From the NCBI GenBank assembly GCA_028277345.1, contig JANQGM010000040.1, positions 124,001-188,000 on the forward strand: a DNA stretch of 64,000 nt, given 5' to 3'. Within the stretch, counting starts at the first letter, position 1. Every line of letters begins with the position of its first letter. The notes below the pieces were generated by a model. The model saw only the letters and a list, made by a program, of their open reading frames with translations, was not told where the DNA came from and did not search any database. A program made the translations under genes and the position numbers. Source of the stretch: Candidatus Bipolaricaulota bacterium (GTDB taxonomy: Bacteria > Bipolaricaulota > Bipolaricaulia > UBA7950 > UBA9294). This document shows, in pieces, positions 26,142 through 36,549 of this stretch.

Positions 26142-26757
26142 GGCGTTTCCCCAATTCAAGAATGGCTCCGCGAGCGCCCGGCGTGCTCCCCTTAACAATC
26201 AGAAGGTTGCGTTCCGGATCGACACGAAGCACTTGAAGCGCCCGCACGGTAATGCGGCGTGATCCCATCTGACCGGGGAGCTTCTTGCCCTTGATAACGC
26301 GTCCCGGCTTTACACAGTTGCCGACGGACCCCGGACGGCGATGAAAATGGGACCCGTGTGTTTTGGGTCCCCCGGCGAAGTTCCATCGTTTGACGACGCC
26401 CTGAAAGCCACGTCCTTTGGAGGCGCCGGCAATATCAATCTTCTCTCCCTCTTCAAAATGGTCCACGTTCAACGTGTCGCCCACGGAATAGTCTTCCGGG
26501 TTGTCAATGCGCAGTTCGAAGACGTGACGATGAGGAGCCACGCCCGCCTTGCCGAAATGTCCGGCCATGGGGCGTGTCACTTTCGATTCTTTGACTTCAT
26601 CATAGGCGAGTTGGAGCGCATTGTATCCATCGGTTTCCACCGTCTTGATCTGGACGATCGAACACGGCTTCGTCTCAATGACGGTTGCGCCGACTGCTTG
26701 ATCCTCAACGAATAGCTGAGTCATACCGATTTTACGGCCTAGAATTCCGCGAGCCAT
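26134..26757 (-). CDS. rplC: Ribosomal protein L3 (uL3)
   Basis: A 207-aa early-assembly protein. MARGILGRKIGMTQLF and GRGFQGVVKRWNFAGGPKTHGS are diagnostic, the latter carrying the glutamine that is methylated in some bacteria. Confidence 0.97.
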   Translation of the reverse strand: MARGILGRKIGMTQLFVEDQAVGATVIETKPCSIVQIKTVETDGYNALQLAYDEVKESKVTRPMAGHFGKAGVAPHRHVFELRIDNPEDYSVGDTLNVDHFEEGEKIDIAGASKGRGFQGVVKRWNFAGGPKTHGSHFHRRPGSVGNCVKPGRVIKGKKLPGQMGSRRITVRALQVLRVDPERNLLIVKGSTPGARGAILELGKRHG

Positions 26758-26774
26758 GATCTGCCAACCTCCGC

Positions 26775-27083
26775 CTAGAGCTTGATTTCGATATCGATTC
26801 CCGTAGGTAGCTCGATATCCATCAATGAATTGATCGTCTCCGAGGTCGGCTCTTTGATATCCAGGAGCCGGGTATGAATCCGACGCTCGAAGTGTTCCAT
26901 CGACCGCTTGTCAATATGCGGCGATCGCAACACAGTGTAGATCCGCCGCTGAGTGGGCAGAGGAATGGGGCCGGAGATTTTGGCACGCGTTTCCTTGGCC
27001 GAATCAACGATTTTGCGGATCGAGCTGTCGACGAGCTCGTGGTCATATCCCCGCAGTTTGATACGAATTTTCTCTCTTGCCAT
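26775..27083 (-). CDS. rpsJ: Ribosomal protein S10 (uS10)
   Basis: A 102-aa protein, also the NusE partner of NusB in antitermination. [20 protein letters not shown] and [20 protein letters not shown] are typical. It starts 2 nt after the fusA stop, with no tuf gene between. Confidence 0.97.
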   Translation of the reverse strand: MAREKIRIKLRGYDHELVDSSIRKIVDSAKETRAKISGPIPLPTQRRIYTVLRSPHIDKRSMEHFERRIHTRLLDIKEPTSETINSLMDIELPTGIDIEIKL

Positions 27084-27085
27084 TT

Positions 27086-29155
27086 TTAATATCCTCTGCT
27101 CTTTATGATCTTCTCTTTCAAACCTTCGGGAACGAGATCATAGCGTTCCACACGCAATGAGTACGTTGCCCTCCCCTGGGTTAAAGAACGCAGCCGCGTG
27201 GCATATCCGAAGGTCTCCGCCAGCGGAACCGAAACCCGCAGTATCTGCACGGTTTCCCGCTGCTGGAGCTCCTGGATTTCCCCTCGCCTGCGAGCCAGGT
27301 CCTCCATCACCTCACCCAGATAATCCGCCGGTGTGATCACTTCGCCTTCCATGATCGGCTCTAGAAGTTCAAACACACCCTCACTGTACGCTCGGTGCAG
27401 CGCGCCAGCTGTTGCTGCCCGAAACGCCAGTTCAGACGAGTCAACTGGATGAAAAGACCCACCAATTAAGGTGGCCCCAATATCGGCCAGAGGATAACCG
27501 GCCACAGGCCCATTTGTCAATGTGCCCCGAAGTGCGCTTTCTATGGGGCTTCGATACTCTTTTGGAATCTCCTCGGTAGGGGCGGCGCAATCGAATGCAA
27601 ACCCACCTCCACGCGGGAGTGGCTCTAGCTTTAGGCGCACATGCGCGAACTGTCCCTTGCCGGCCGCTTGTTTATCGAACCGATCTTCTACCTCGATGGG
27701 AGCATTCAACGTCTCTCGATACGCGACCTGAGGCTTCCCAACATGAACTTGCATGCTGAATTCATCACGCAAGCGACGGATGAGAACCTCCAAGTGCAGC
27801 TCTCCCATGCCGGCAAGAATCGTTTGATTGGTCGCTTCATCGGTTCGCACATGGAAGGTCGGATCCTCATTGGCCAATGTTCCCAGCGCCTTCAACAGAT
27901 CGTCGAATTCGGCTTCGGTTCGTGGCTCGACGGCAATGAAGACAACGGGATCCGGAAACTCGATCTTCTCCAACAAAATGGGATCTGACTTGGCTGCCAA
28001 CGTATCGCCCGTCGCGATATCCTGCGACCCTACGATGGCCACGATGTCGCCGGCTTCCGCCTGAGTCAACGGTAGCCGCTGGTCCGCATGCATGCGGAAA
28101 ATCTTCGAGATTCGCATCCCCTTCCCCGTGGAGACATCGAACGCATGGCCGCCTGATTCGAGGACCCCGGAATAGACGCGAATGAACACAAGCCGCCCAG
28201 CGTATCGATCCGCAACCACCTTAAACGCGAGGGCAGAGAAGGGTTCATCCACGGAGGCGTGGCGAACGTCCTCGGAATCCACGCTTTGGATGGCGGGAAC
28301 GTCGATCGGCGACGGCAGGTAGCGAATGACGGCATCCATCAACAGCTGAATACCGATGTTGGCAAAAGCGGATCCTCCAACCACGGGAATGATCCCTTCT
28401 TCAATGCATCCACGTCGAAGCGCCGCATGAAAATCAGCCGGTGAGACGTCTTCCTCAGCGAGGAACTTCTCCATGATCGCATCGTCCAGCTCGGCGACAC
28501 GCTCGATGGCCAGTTCGCGAAGCCGTTCCGCATCGTCGACGACATCGGCGGGAATCTCTCGAACCTCAAACTGGGCGCCCTGCGTCTCTTGATCCCAGAC
28601 AAGGTAGCGCCGCTCGATCAGGTCGACCAATCCTTCGAGCCGACGATCTTCGTTTCGAATGGGGAGCACCAACGGAACGGTGCAAACGCCCAACCGATCT
28701 TCGATCATCTGCCACGTTCCCGAGAAGCTGGCTTCAACACGATCTAGTTTGTTCACGAAAGCGATGCGGGGAATGTGATAGCGATCGGCTTGTCGCCACA
28801 CCGTTTCAGACTGGGATTCGACCATTTCAACGCCCGAGAAGACGACAACCCCTCCGTCAAGAACACGGAGGGATCGCTCCACCTCGGCCGTGAAATCCAC
28901 GTGGCCCGGGGTATCGATGATGTTGATGCGATGATCCTGCCAGGAACACGTTGTTGCTGCCGACGTAATGGTGATGCCACGCTCGCGTTCCTGGATCATC
29001 CAGTCCATCTCGGTGTCGCCCTCATGGACTTCACCCATTTTGTGGATCTGGCCGGTGTAAAAGAGGATGCGCTCGGTGGTCGTCGTCTTCCCGGCATCGA
29101 TGTGCGCCATAATGCCGATATTGCGGACTTTATCGAGACTCACCTTGGCATCCAT
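27086..29155 (-). CDS. fusA: Translation elongation factor G
   Basis: A 689-aa translocase GTPase. Domains in order: G domain ([15 protein letters not shown], switch [14 protein letters not shown]), domain II, and domains III-V with the tip region. Small departures from the commonest EF-G are visible: [11 protein letters not shown] in place of a GVEPQSE-type segment, and FVNKLDR rather than FVNKMDR. These may reflect a divergent lineage or an EF-G2/spd-type paralogue, but its place in the str operon argues for the main translocase. ATG 29155 has AGAGGA 4 nt upstream. Confidence 0.94.
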   Translation of the reverse strand: MDAKVSLDKVRNIGIMAHIDAGKTTTTERILFYTGQIHKMGEVHEGDTEMDWMIQERERGITITSAATTCSWQDHRINIIDTPGHVDFTAEVERSLRVLDGGVVVFSGVEMVESQSETVWRQADRYHIPRIAFVNKLDRVEASFSGTWQMIEDRLGVCTVPLVLPIRNEDRRLEGLVDLIERRYLVWDQETQGAQFEVREIPADVVDDAERLRELAIERVAELDDAIMEKFLAEEDVSPADFHAALRRGCIEEGIIPVVGGSAFANIGIQLLMDAVIRYLPSPIDVPAIQSVDSEDVRHASVDEPFSALAFKVVADRYAGRLVFIRVYSGVLESGGHAFDVSTGKGMRISKIFRMHADQRLPLTQAEAGDIVAIVGSQDIATGDTLAAKSDPILLEKIEFPDPVVFIAVEPRTEAEFDDLLKALGTLANEDPTFHVRTDEATNQTILAGMGELHLEVLIRRLRDEFSMQVHVGKPQVAYRETLNAPIEVEDRFDKQAAGKGQFAHVRLKLEPLPRGGGFAFDCAAPTEEIPKEYRSPIESALRGTLTNGPVAGYPLADIGATLIGGSFHPVDSSELAFRAATAGALHRAYSEGVFELLEPIMEGEVITPADYLGEVMEDLARRRGEIQELQQRETVQILRVSVPLAETFGYATRLRSLTQGRATYSLRVERYDLVPEGLKEKIIKSRGY

Positions 29156-29177
29156 GACGTCCTCTTTTCCATGTCAA

Positions 29178-29201
29178 ACCCTTCCCAAAGGAGAGAAGGG
29201 T
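29178..29201 (-). other. Hairpin in the 71-nt rpsG-fusA gap
   Basis: ACCCTTC and GAAGGGT form a 7-bp perfect stem around a 10-nt loop in the largest gap inside the rpsL-to-rplQ run. It could be a processing or regulatory structure, since S7 regulates this gap in E. coli, but no motif match is claimed. Confidence 0.45.
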
Positions 29202-29226
29202 CAACATGAATTCGCTTCGCGATGTG

Positions 29227-29688
29227 CTACCAGCGATAGTGCGCGAACGCCTTGTTTGCCTCGGCCATACGATGGGCGTCGAGACGTTTGTTGTACGCTT
29301 TGCCTTCCTTGCGTGCGCCTTCCGAGATTTCACCCGCCAGCCGTTCGGCCATCGTGTTCTCGCCACGCATGCGCGCTGCGTCCACCAGCCACCGAAGGGC
29401 AAGCGCAATCTGACGATCCTGGGGAACCTCGTAGGGAACCTGATAGTTGGCACCACCGACTCGGCGGGTACGCACTTCCAACCGGGGAGAGCAATTGGCT
29501 AACGCTTCGTTAAATACCTCAAGCGCCGTTTGCTCGCTTCGCTCTTCGACGAGGGCCAACGCATCATAGACGATCCGCTGGGCCGCCGACTTCTTTCCTT
29601 CAAGCATGACGTAGTTGATCAGCTTGGAGAGAAGTTGGCTCCCGTACTTCATGTCAGGCTGCACTGTTCGACCGGGTAGTTTCATCAA
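29227..29688 (-). CDS. rpsG: Ribosomal protein S7 (uS7)
   Basis: A 153-aa 16S head-domain assembly protein. The segment LEVRTRRVGGANYQVPYEV and the C-terminal AHYRW are clear. It lies 6 nt after rpsL. Confidence 0.96.
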   Translation of the reverse strand: MMKLPGRTVQPDMKYGSQLLSKLINYVMLEGKKSAAQRIVYDALALVEERSEQTALEVFNEALANCSPRLEVRTRRVGGANYQVPYEVPQDRQIALALRWLVDAARMRGENTMAERLAGEISEGARKEGKAYNKRLDAHRMAEANKAFAHYRW

Positions 29689-29694
29689 GCTCTC

Positions 29695-30063
29695 CTAGCT
29701 CTTCTTGGCGCCATACTTCGAGCGCCCTTGCTGACGACCGTCAACACCCTCGGAGTCGAGGGTTCCCCGAACGATGTGATAGCGAACGCCGGGGAGATCC
29801 TTTACACGACCACCGCGCACCAGCACCATGGAGTGTTCCTGCAGGTTGTGACCTTCGCCTCCGATATAGGCGGTCACTTCTCTGCCATTGCTGAGGCGAA
29901 CGCGCGCCACTTTGCGAAGGGCGGAGTTCGGCTTCTTGGGCGTACGCGTATACACACGTGTACAAACGCCACGGCGTTGTGGACAAGAATCGAGTTGAGG
30001 AGCCTTGCTTTTCTTGCGCTTCGGCTTCCTCCCCATTCGGATCAGTTGATTAATCGTCGGCAT
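29695..30063 (-). CDS. rpsL: Ribosomal protein S12 (uS12)
   Basis: A 122-aa decoding-centre protein. [21 protein letters not shown] and the loop [13 protein letters not shown] are intact, with the lysines that determine streptomycin sensitivity present. The N-terminus [13 protein letters not shown] is standard. It follows rpoC by 45 nt. Confidence 0.97.
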   Translation of the reverse strand: MPTINQLIRMGRKPKRKKSKAPQLDSCPQRRGVCTRVYTRTPKKPNSALRKVARVRLSNGREVTAYIGGEGHNLQEHSMVLVRGGRVKDLPGVRYHIVRGTLDSEGVDGRQQGRSKYGAKKS

Positions 30064-30108
30064 AGTCTCTCCTAAGAATTGGATCGGATTATAGAACCTG
30101 GGTACAGC

Positions 30109-33100
30109 TCATTCAACCTCGGATGCAGTCTCATCATCCGGCACGTAGGCAGCCTCCGGCGCGAGGATATCGTCCACGTCGTCTGCCAGAAGATCTTCGG
30201 CCAAGCCCGGGATATGGAATCCCGTTCCCGATGGAATCCGCTTCCCGACAATGATGCTTGGCTTCAAGCCGCTAAGCTCGTCAACCTCACCACGAAGCGC
30301 GGCTTCGGACAAAACCTTCGTCGTCCGTTGGAAGGAGGCGGCGGACAGCCAGCCCTTGGTCTGCAGGGCGGCTCTCGATATTCGCAACAGTTCGCGCTCA
30401 CCATCCGGATAGCGCTTTTCGATCAACGGAACTTCGACTGCTTCCTCGCCGTGCGTCACATACACTTGCTCGATACCCAGCTTGGCCGCGCGGGCGATCA
30501 AGGTTTGGGTTAACGGATCGCCGACCGTGGCAATCAGGTGTCCGCCGGCGGCGATGTCCTCCGCCAATGGCGCGTTCATAACATCCTTCCGCAAGCGATC
30601 GGCCTCTTGATTCCATGCCGTCAACTCACGGATCTCCTTGCGGAACTCCTCCAGAGTCACAAGATCGCCCAACAGGAACCGCGCGTCTCCTCGGTCGATA
30701 ATGCGAACATTGTTGAGGATCTGGCGGATGATGACTTCCAGATGCTTGTCGTTGATGTCAACACCCTGCTGCTTGTAGACCTTGTGGATCTCATTGAGCA
30801 GATACTGGCGCGCCTTCTGGACGCCGGCGGCTTCCAAAAGCGTATGCGGCGCCACGACCCCCTTGGTGAGCAGGTCACCCTCTTCGACCTTATCTCCGAC
30901 CTTGACGGTAATGGCTTTGTCAATCTTGACGATACTCTTCGGTTGGATATGCACCGTTGCGATCCCCTTGCGCTTGGAGATCGATTCGACAACGACCTCG
31001 CCCTGATGAGCGATTTCGAGCGCGAGAACCTGCTCGCCCGATTTCACGGTTGCCCCATGGCGTTTCGTTACACGCAGGTCCGAGGTCAGCGGTAATCGCA
31101 GGTTTCCGCCATCCGGGTTGTAGATGAGGATTCGATCCGGGAGCACCTCAACCGTACCTTCCCCTTCGGCCGCGACGAAAACCGGTTTCGACTTCGATGT
31201 CAGTTGGTCGCCGTCCTTGACCTGTGCGCCCGCTTCGACCATGAGGCGCGCGCCAAAAGGAATCTCGAATTCGGAGCGCTCGCCATCTTCATCGGTGATC
31301 ACCAAGGTGCGTTCCTCGCCCTCCGGGAGCTCGACGATGCCGCTTCGATCGGCGATGAGCCCCTCGATATTGAATCGCTCGGTCAGGGCATCACCTTCGG
31401 AAATACGATCGCCATTGGCCACCTTGGCCTCGGCGGCCACCGGAAGCGGATACGAACGATCACCCGACGATGTATCGATGATGAACAGTTCCTGTGAGCC
31501 GTCCTCATGCTCGAGAACGTACAGCTCACCCACACAGGGACTCGTGGCGTCGATCAAGGCATCGAGATCGACCTGTTGCTCGGCCTCTGCGCGGAGGATG
31601 TCGACGGGAATCTTAGCTGTTCGGGTTTCTCCGGTGACTTCAACCTGATCATCTCCGGTCGCCGTGGGGGTGATGTTGGTGATGTAGCCATCCAGCGGAG
31701 AAATGCCGGCTTCGCCGGACTTCATCGTCTTCCGGGCTTCGAACAGTTCCTCGGCTCGGGGCAATCCCTGAGTGATATCATCACCGGCGACACCGCCTGT
31801 GTGGAACGTTCGCATCGTCAGCTGGGTACCGGGCTCGCCAACCGACTGCGCCGCGATCACGCCGACGGCGGTTCCAAGCGTCACCGGCTGGTGATTGCTC
31901 ATATCGAATCCGTAGCAGAGCTGGCAAATCCCGTTGGCCGTCTCGCACGTCATGGGCGAGCGAATGGTAATTCGCGGTCGCACGCGCACCGTCTTCACGC
32001 CGCCATCCTCCAACACCTCGATATGACGAGGCGTCAACAGTTCGTCGGCCTTGATGAGCACGCGGTTCGTCTTGGGGTGCTTGATTTCGGTCACGCTCTT
32101 CGTTCCGATGACGCGCGCCTTCTCGGCAGGCTTCTTGAGCGAAAGTTCGCACTCCAGCTTGCCAAGATGGTCGGCGACATCTTGTGAGATCCACTGATTG
32201 GCATCGACCAAGATCTCTCCGGAGGCAGGATCCACAACCGGCTCGGCGGTGACACGCCCATAGATGCGCTCGTCAACGGCTTCCATGACTTCCGTCTTGC
32301 TGAACCACAGCGGATCGATGTCAATTCCCTGAGCGGTTCCGCAATCGAGCTCGGAAATGATCGTGTCGGACGACGCATCAACCAATCGGCGCGTCAGATA
32401 CCCCGAATCCGCCGTCTTCAAGGCAGTATCGGCAGCACCCTTGCGCCCGCCATGCGTGGAGATGAAGTACTCCATCATGTCCAATCCTTCACGGAAGTTG
32501 GAAATAACGGGTCGCTCGATGATGTCTCCCGACGGACCGGCCATGGGTCCGCGCATCCCGCACAGCTGTTTGACCTGATCCGGTCCACCGCGCGCGCCCG
32601 AGGTGACGATGCCGTACACCGGGTTAAAGCGGTGGGTCTTCAAGTTGTCCATGGTCGCGTGTTCAACCTCGTCAACCGTTCGACGCCAGATTCGAATCAC
32701 GGCCATTCGGCGCTCATCATCCGTCGCCAATCCCATGCGGAACAAGGTTTCGATTCGCAGCACCGCAGCCTGCGATTCGCGAACGATGTCTTCTTTCACG
32801 TCCGGGATCAGACAGTCCTTGAGTGAAATGGTCAACCCGGCTTGGGTCGCATACTTGAAGCCAAGGTCCTTGAGATCGTCCAGGACTTCGGCTGCGCGTT
32901 GCCAACCGTATTCGTGATAGCACGAGCGGATCACGCGGCGGATGGCGCGTCGCGTCATCACCTTGTTGTAATCACGCACCGATTCGGGAAAGATGCGATT
33001 CAGTTCCGCGCGCCCAAGCGTCGTCTCGACGATCTTTCCGTCCATTCGGATGCGGACCGGACTGTGAATCTCGAGGATGCCTTCTTCATAGGCCTTTCGC

Positions 33101-35106
33101 GCCTCATCGAGGTCGCGGAACGCCTTGCCTGAGCCCTTTCCATCCTCAACCTCAAGGGTCAGATAGTAATAGGCATAGACCGGGTCTTGCGTCGGTAGAC
33201 TGATCGGTTCACCATCCGACGGAGACAGGATATTCCGCGGTGCCGCCATCAACTCTCGCGCCTCGCGAATCGCCTCTTCGGAGAGCGGCAAATGAACGGC
33301 CATCTGGTCGCCATCGAAGTCCGCATTGTAGGGAGGGCAGATCAGCGGGTGGATGTGAATGGCCTCGCCGTCCACCAGAACGGGCTCGAAGGCCTGCATC
33401 GAAAGACGATGCAAGGTCGGCGCGCGATTGAGCAGCACGGGATGCGATTTGATCAATTTATCCAAGATATCCCATACCTCGGGCATTTCACCCATGAGCG
33501 CACGATTCTTGATCTCATCGAAATCCGAGAACGTCGTCGTCTCCAGATAATGGAGAATAAAAGGCTTGAACAGTTCGAGCGCCATCTTCTTCGGCAGTCC
33601 ACACTGATGCAGCTTCAGCGTGGGATCGACGACGATGACGGCTCGTCCGGAGTAGTCGACGCGGCGTCCCAACAGGTTGCGTCGCAGCCGTCCGTGTTTG
33701 CCGTGAATGCGTTCGGACAACGATTTCAGCGGCCGATTGTCGCGGCCGCGAATGGGACTTTCTTTCTTCTCATTGTGAATCAATGCATCGACAGCTTCCT
33801 GCAACATGCGGCGCTCGTTTCGAAGGATGACCTCCGGCGCCCCCATGTCGATGAGCTTCTTCAGTCGGTTGTTGCGATTGATAATTCGACGATACAGGTC
33901 ATTCAGGTCCGTGGTCGCGAATTTGCCACCTTCCAGCTGAATCATCGGTCGCAAGTCCGGGGGAAGGATCGGAATGACCTCAAGGATCATGTCTTGGGCG
34001 TTATTGCCGGATTGACGGATCTGATCGACAACTTCGAGCCGCCGGATAATGCGGCGGCGATTGCCGGCCGCGGTCTCGCGGTTCAATCGTTCGGACAACG
34101 ACCGATGCAGTTCATGCATGTCAAGCGCTTCCAGGAGCCCCTTGAGTCCGGCCGCCCCCGTCTCGGCGATGAATCCGTCGGGGTAGATACGCTCATAGGC
34201 CCGTTTCTCAAGATACGAAAGGTGGGTTCCCAACTCAAGCGGGAGCTCGCGATTCTTGATTCGCGTGACAATAAAGATCAGTGAGTCAAGGATTTCACGA
34301 TCCAGGACTTCGCCCTTGATGGCGCCGCCATAGCGGTCGGCCAGCATCTCGAACGCGGTTTGAGAACAGAGTTCGTCGACAGGACGCTCGGCGAGGATCG
34401 TTCCTTCCTCGACTTCATCTCCCTCTTCCACCATCAGATCGACATCGCCGATCAACGGATATTCCACGGAGCCCACAATGAGGGACACGAACGTTTCGCC
34501 GTTCGTCAGCTGTCGATCTTCGATCGTCACGCGGCCCGCTTCTTCAGCCGGAATGCGCGGCGCATCTTCAACGTAATAGGCCGGCTCCACCTCGAAGCTG
34601 AAGGCCTGAGAAAGCACGTTGTATTCCGATGAATAGAGACTCTCTCCGGGACGAACTTCCTTGGACTCCGATGTCGTTACAAGGTAAAGGGCTTCTTCCA
34701 TCGGCTCGGTCTCGTAGTAGGCAATGCGTTGCAGCTCGCGCTTTTTCATGCCGAGCAAGCGGCTGAGCAAGCTGGATACACCTTTGAGAAACCAGAAATG
34801 GACGACGGGGCTCGCCAGTTGAATGTGCCCCATGTTGACGCGGCGAACGGATGAATCCGTGACGAGAACGTGACACTTCTCGCACGTAATGCCTTCGTAT
34901 TTCTTCCCTTTGTATTTCCCGCAGGCGCATTCGTAGTCATTGGCCGGTCCGAAAATCTCTTCGGCATATAACCCGCCACGTTCTGCGCGGTGAGTTCGAT
35001 AGTTGATCGTTTCGGATTCCGTAATCTCCCCATGTGACCAATTCAAGATCACCGAGGGGGGGGCTAGCTGAAGTTTGACGCGTTTGATGTCGTCACCCGA
35101 AATCAC
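30109..35106 (-). CDS. rpoC: RNA polymerase beta-prime subunit
   Basis: A 1665-aa catalytic subunit, longer than E. coli RpoC (about 1400 aa). Zinc site 1 has Cys60, Cys62, Cys75 and Cys78; the catalytic Mg loop [11 protein letters not shown] is at 594-604; zinc site 2 includes [15 protein letters not shown]. The extra length comes from sandwich-barrel-like inserts: one after the N-terminal zinc finger at about residues 135-270, and a larger one between the trigger-loop region and the C-terminus, rich in short beta repeats ([27 protein letters not shown]). The start is GTG after GAGGTGA. No rpoB precedes it. Confidence 0.97.
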   Translation of the reverse strand: MISGDDIKRVKLQLAPPSVILNWSHGEITESETINYRTHRAERGGLYAEEIFGPANDYECACGKYKGKKYEGITCEKCHVLVTDSSVRRVNMGHIQLASPVVHFWFLKGVSSLLSRLLGMKKRELQRIAYYETEPMEEALYLVTTSESKEVRPGESLYSSEYNVLSQAFSFEVEPAYYVEDAPRIPAEEAGRVTIEDRQLTNGETFVSLIVGSVEYPLIGDVDLMVEEGDEVEEGTILAERPVDELCSQTAFEMLADRYGGAIKGEVLDREILDSLIFIVTRIKNRELPLELGTHLSYLEKRAYERIYPDGFIAETGAAGLKGLLEALDMHELHRSLSERLNRETAAGNRRRIIRRLEVVDQIRQSGNNAQDMILEVIPILPPDLRPMIQLEGGKFATTDLNDLYRRIINRNNRLKKLIDMGAPEVILRNERRMLQEAVDALIHNEKKESPIRGRDNRPLKSLSERIHGKHGRLRRNLLGRRVDYSGRAVIVVDPTLKLHQCGLPKKMALELFKPFILHYLETTTFSDFDEIKNRALMGEMPEVWDILDKLIKSHPVLLNRAPTLHRLSMQAFEPVLVDGEAIHIHPLICPPYNADFDGDQMAVHLPLSEEAIREARELMAAPRNILSPSDGEPISLPTQDPVYAYYYLTLEVEDGKGSGKAFRDLDEARKAYEEGILEIHSPVRIRMDGKIVETTLGRAELNRIFPESVRDYNKVMTRRAIRRVIRSCYHEYGWQRAAEVLDDLKDLGFKYATQAGLTISLKDCLIPDVKEDIVRESQAAVLRIETLFRMGLATDDERRMAVIRIWRRTVDEVEHATMDNLKTHRFNPVYGIVTSGARGGPDQVKQLCGMRGPMAGPSGDIIERPVISNFREGLDMMEYFISTHGGRKGAADTALKTADSGYLTRRLVDASSDTIISELDCGTAQGIDIDPLWFSKTEVMEAVDERIYGRVTAEPVVDPASGEILVDANQWISQDVADHLGKLECELSLKKPAEKARVIGTKSVTEIKHPKTNRVLIKADELLTPRHIEVLEDGGVKTVRVRPRITIRSPMTCETANGICQLCYGFDMSNHQPVTLGTAVGVIAAQSVGEPGTQLTMRTFHTGGVAGDDITQGLPRAEELFEARKTMKSGEAGISPLDGYITNITPTATGDDQVEVTGETRTAKIPVDILRAEAEQQVDLDALIDATSPCVGELYVLEHEDGSQELFIIDTSSGDRSYPLPVAAEAKVANGDRISEGDALTERFNIEGLIADRSGIVELPEGEERTLVITDEDGERSEFEIPFGARLMVEAGAQVKDGDQLTSKSKPVFVAAEGEGTVEVLPDRILIYNPDGGNLRLPLTSDLRVTKRHGATVKSGEQVLALEIAHQGEVVVESISKRKGIATVHIQPKSIVKIDKAITVKVGDKVEEGDLLTKGVVAPHTLLEAAGVQKARQYLLNEIHKVYKQQGVDINDKHLEVIIRQILNNVRIIDRGDARFLLGDLVTLEEFRKEIRELTAWNQEADRLRKDVMNAPLAEDIAAGGHLIATVGDPLTQTLIARAAKLGIEQVYVTHGEEAVEVPLIEKRYPDGERELLRISRAALQTKGWLSAASFQRTTKVLSEAALRGEVDELSGLKPSIIVGKRIPSGTGFHIPGLAEDLLADDVDDILAPEAAYVPDDETASEVE

Positions 35107-35200
35107 ATCTCACCTCGTTTTGTTGGTTCATTCTCGCGGTAGAGGATGTCGATCACTGCTGGATCCGCCACCACCGACAGCGCGCCTGGGCTGCGCTGAT

Positions 35201-35368
35201 TTAGCCTTCATCTCCGCTCACGAAGAGTTGGAGATAATCCTTTGCCGTTCGCTGTTTCGTGTTCCCCCTATGCGTAGACCCGCTCTCGAACGTGTTTCTC
35301 TGATGCACGCCCCGCACTAAAAGCATCAAAATGGCATAGAATCCCCACTCCCACTGGGGATCAGCCAT
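35201..35368 (-). CDS. Candidate 55-aa open frame in the rpoC leader
   Basis: ATG 35368 to TAA 35201 encodes 55 residues starting MADPQWEWGFYAILML, with a short hydrophobic stretch and a polar C-terminal half. The only ribosome-binding signal is a weak GAGATG a few bases upstream. Codons such as TTA, AGA and AGG are less like the neighbouring genes, so it may be a leader peptide, a piece of a dispersed repeat, or chance. I do not recognise a family. Confidence 0.25.
   Translation of the reverse strand: MADPQWEWGFYAILMLLVRGVHQRNTFESGSTHRGNTKQRTAKDYLQLFVSGDEG
35341..35361 (-). promoter_or_regulatory. Hairpin in the rpoC leader
   Basis: ATCCCCA and TGGGGAT form a perfect 7-bp stem with a 7-nt loop. 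On the minus strand it is followed by a T-rich but interrupted stretch, so it might terminate transcription of the upstream gene, attenuate rpoC, or be a processing site. Confidence 0.5.
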
Positions 35369-35425
35369 CGTTTCATCTCACAATCTCACTTCACGTGCAA
35401 CGTTCACTGCTTTTGTCTCGTTCAG

Positions 35426-35454
35426 AGGGTAGTCCTTCGAGGCAATGATTTCAA
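35426..35454 (-). promoter_or_regulatory. Candidate rpoC promoter
   Basis: Minus-strand TTGAAA (35454-35449), exactly 17 bp, then TACCCT (35431-35426), just beyond the stop codon of the PP-loop gene. Confidence 0.45.
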
Positions 35455-35461
35455 GCTGGTT

Positions 35462-36526
35462 TCATGTGACAACGACACGTTGAGAAGGCAGCTCGAGGGG
35501 GATGTGCTCCACATCCTCGCGCGCCTCAAAGGCTTCAATGGAGTCAAACGGCTCGACGTTGAGCAATTGCCGTTCGTCTTCGCACTCAAGCCGGCAATAG
35601 ACGGGCACCGTTCCCTGTCCTTCAAGCTCGGTATAGGTTGCTGTGAGCCGCGCGACAAACTCCACAATCTCCCGCTTCTCTGCTGCAGACTTCGCATCCC
35701 ATGCCGTTCGCAGCAGGGTCATGGGACCATGCGGCGTGGACGGATAGACGCGCAGGTCCTTGGGCAAGTAGAAATTCTGAAGCTCTCGCTTCTCCATCTC
35801 ATCGAAGGCGAGCACAATTTGAAGATCCGGCTCCACCTTCAGGTACATGGGAAAGTCAAGCAGGCACATCGAATTGAGCGTGACCACCTTCTCTCGGAAC
35901 AGTGAAGCAACACGCTCTCCGAATCCCGGCGTCGTCAGCTTGCATCGACACGGCGAGGCCATCGGATCACTGGGAACAAGCTCCAGCGCGTCAGCCCATT
36001 CGGAAAGCCGTAGCATCGTACTGTCCGGTGATTTCCGCCGGCTTCGTGCTTTCGTCCAGGACGCAAGATTCTCGGGAAGCTCAAGTGGGTTGACCTGAGA
36101 CAGAGGATGCAACAGGCGCCCCGTCAAGCCGACCGTCCTCGCAATGGCCGCCCCTTCGTCCAGCGTCATTCCATGCGATCCCGGAACCCATCCGGTCACC
36201 AAGTAGTCCGCGTCGATACGCTCCATATAGCGTGCAGCTTTGCTCATCAGCAAGTATTGACAATTGCTGCAACTCCCCGAAAGAGAAAACTCACCGCAGT
36301 CAGTGAGTTCGATGAGATCTTGATATTCCTTCTTGATGGACTGCGTGCGGAAGGTCATCCGCGGCCATTCCGACTTGACAATGGGCCGCAATTCCTCGCA
36401 TTCACGCGAGAAGGGTGACCGGAAATGCAACAGTTGCATCGACTCCACATCGGGGTGACGTTCGACAAGGCGAGCCGCAACTCGGCTCGCCAAACTCCCC
36501 GAGAATAGCGATAGTACTTTGACCAC
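35462..36526 (-). CDS. Divergent PP-loop (ThiI/MnmA-like) nucleotide-alpha-hydrolase family protein
   Basis: A 354-aa protein with a PP-loop-like N-terminus VLSLFSGSLASRVAARL; residues 9-14 read SGSLAS where active PP-loop enzymes have SGGxDS. Further landmarks are CSNC (Cys86, Cys89), TGWVPGSHGM at 111-120 and SPCRCKLTTPGFGERV (Cys193, Cys195). This layout recalls a family of tRNA-thiolation-like PP-loop proteins with the motifs CxxCK, TGEVLGQRPM and GGCLLTDP, but several motif residues are changed here. It may thiolate RNA with an altered pocket or have lost ATP chemistry. The start is GTG, 23 nt downstream of hpf, so the two are probably co-transcribed. Confidence 0.6.
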   Translation of the reverse strand: MVKVLSLFSGSLASRVAARLVERHPDVESMQLLHFRSPFSRECEELRPIVKSEWPRMTFRTQSIKKEYQDLIELTDCGEFSLSGSCSNCQYLLMSKAARYMERIDADYLVTGWVPGSHGMTLDEGAAIARTVGLTGRLLHPLSQVNPLELPENLASWTKARSRRKSPDSTMLRLSEWADALELVPSDPMASPCRCKLTTPGFGERVASLFREKVVTLNSMCLLDFPMYLKVEPDLQIVLAFDEMEKRELQNFYLPKDLRVYPSTPHGPMTLLRTAWDAKSAAEKREIVEFVARLTATYTELEGQGTVPVYCRLECEDERQLLNVEPFDSIEAFEAREDVEHIPLELPSQRVVVT

Positions 36527-36549
36527 GCCCTACCCCGTCCCCCGTCGTG

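Larger units (their letters stand above)
35107..35461 (-). other. 355-bp intergenic region upstream of rpoC: probable long leader
   Basis: The space where rpoB would normally end contains no rpoB sequence. It holds a candidate promoter next to the upstream gene's stop, a stable hairpin and a 55-codon open frame, all on the minus strand. If the promoter is right, the rpoC mRNA carries a leader of about 300 nt, suggesting attenuation or autoregulation. Confidence 0.6.
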
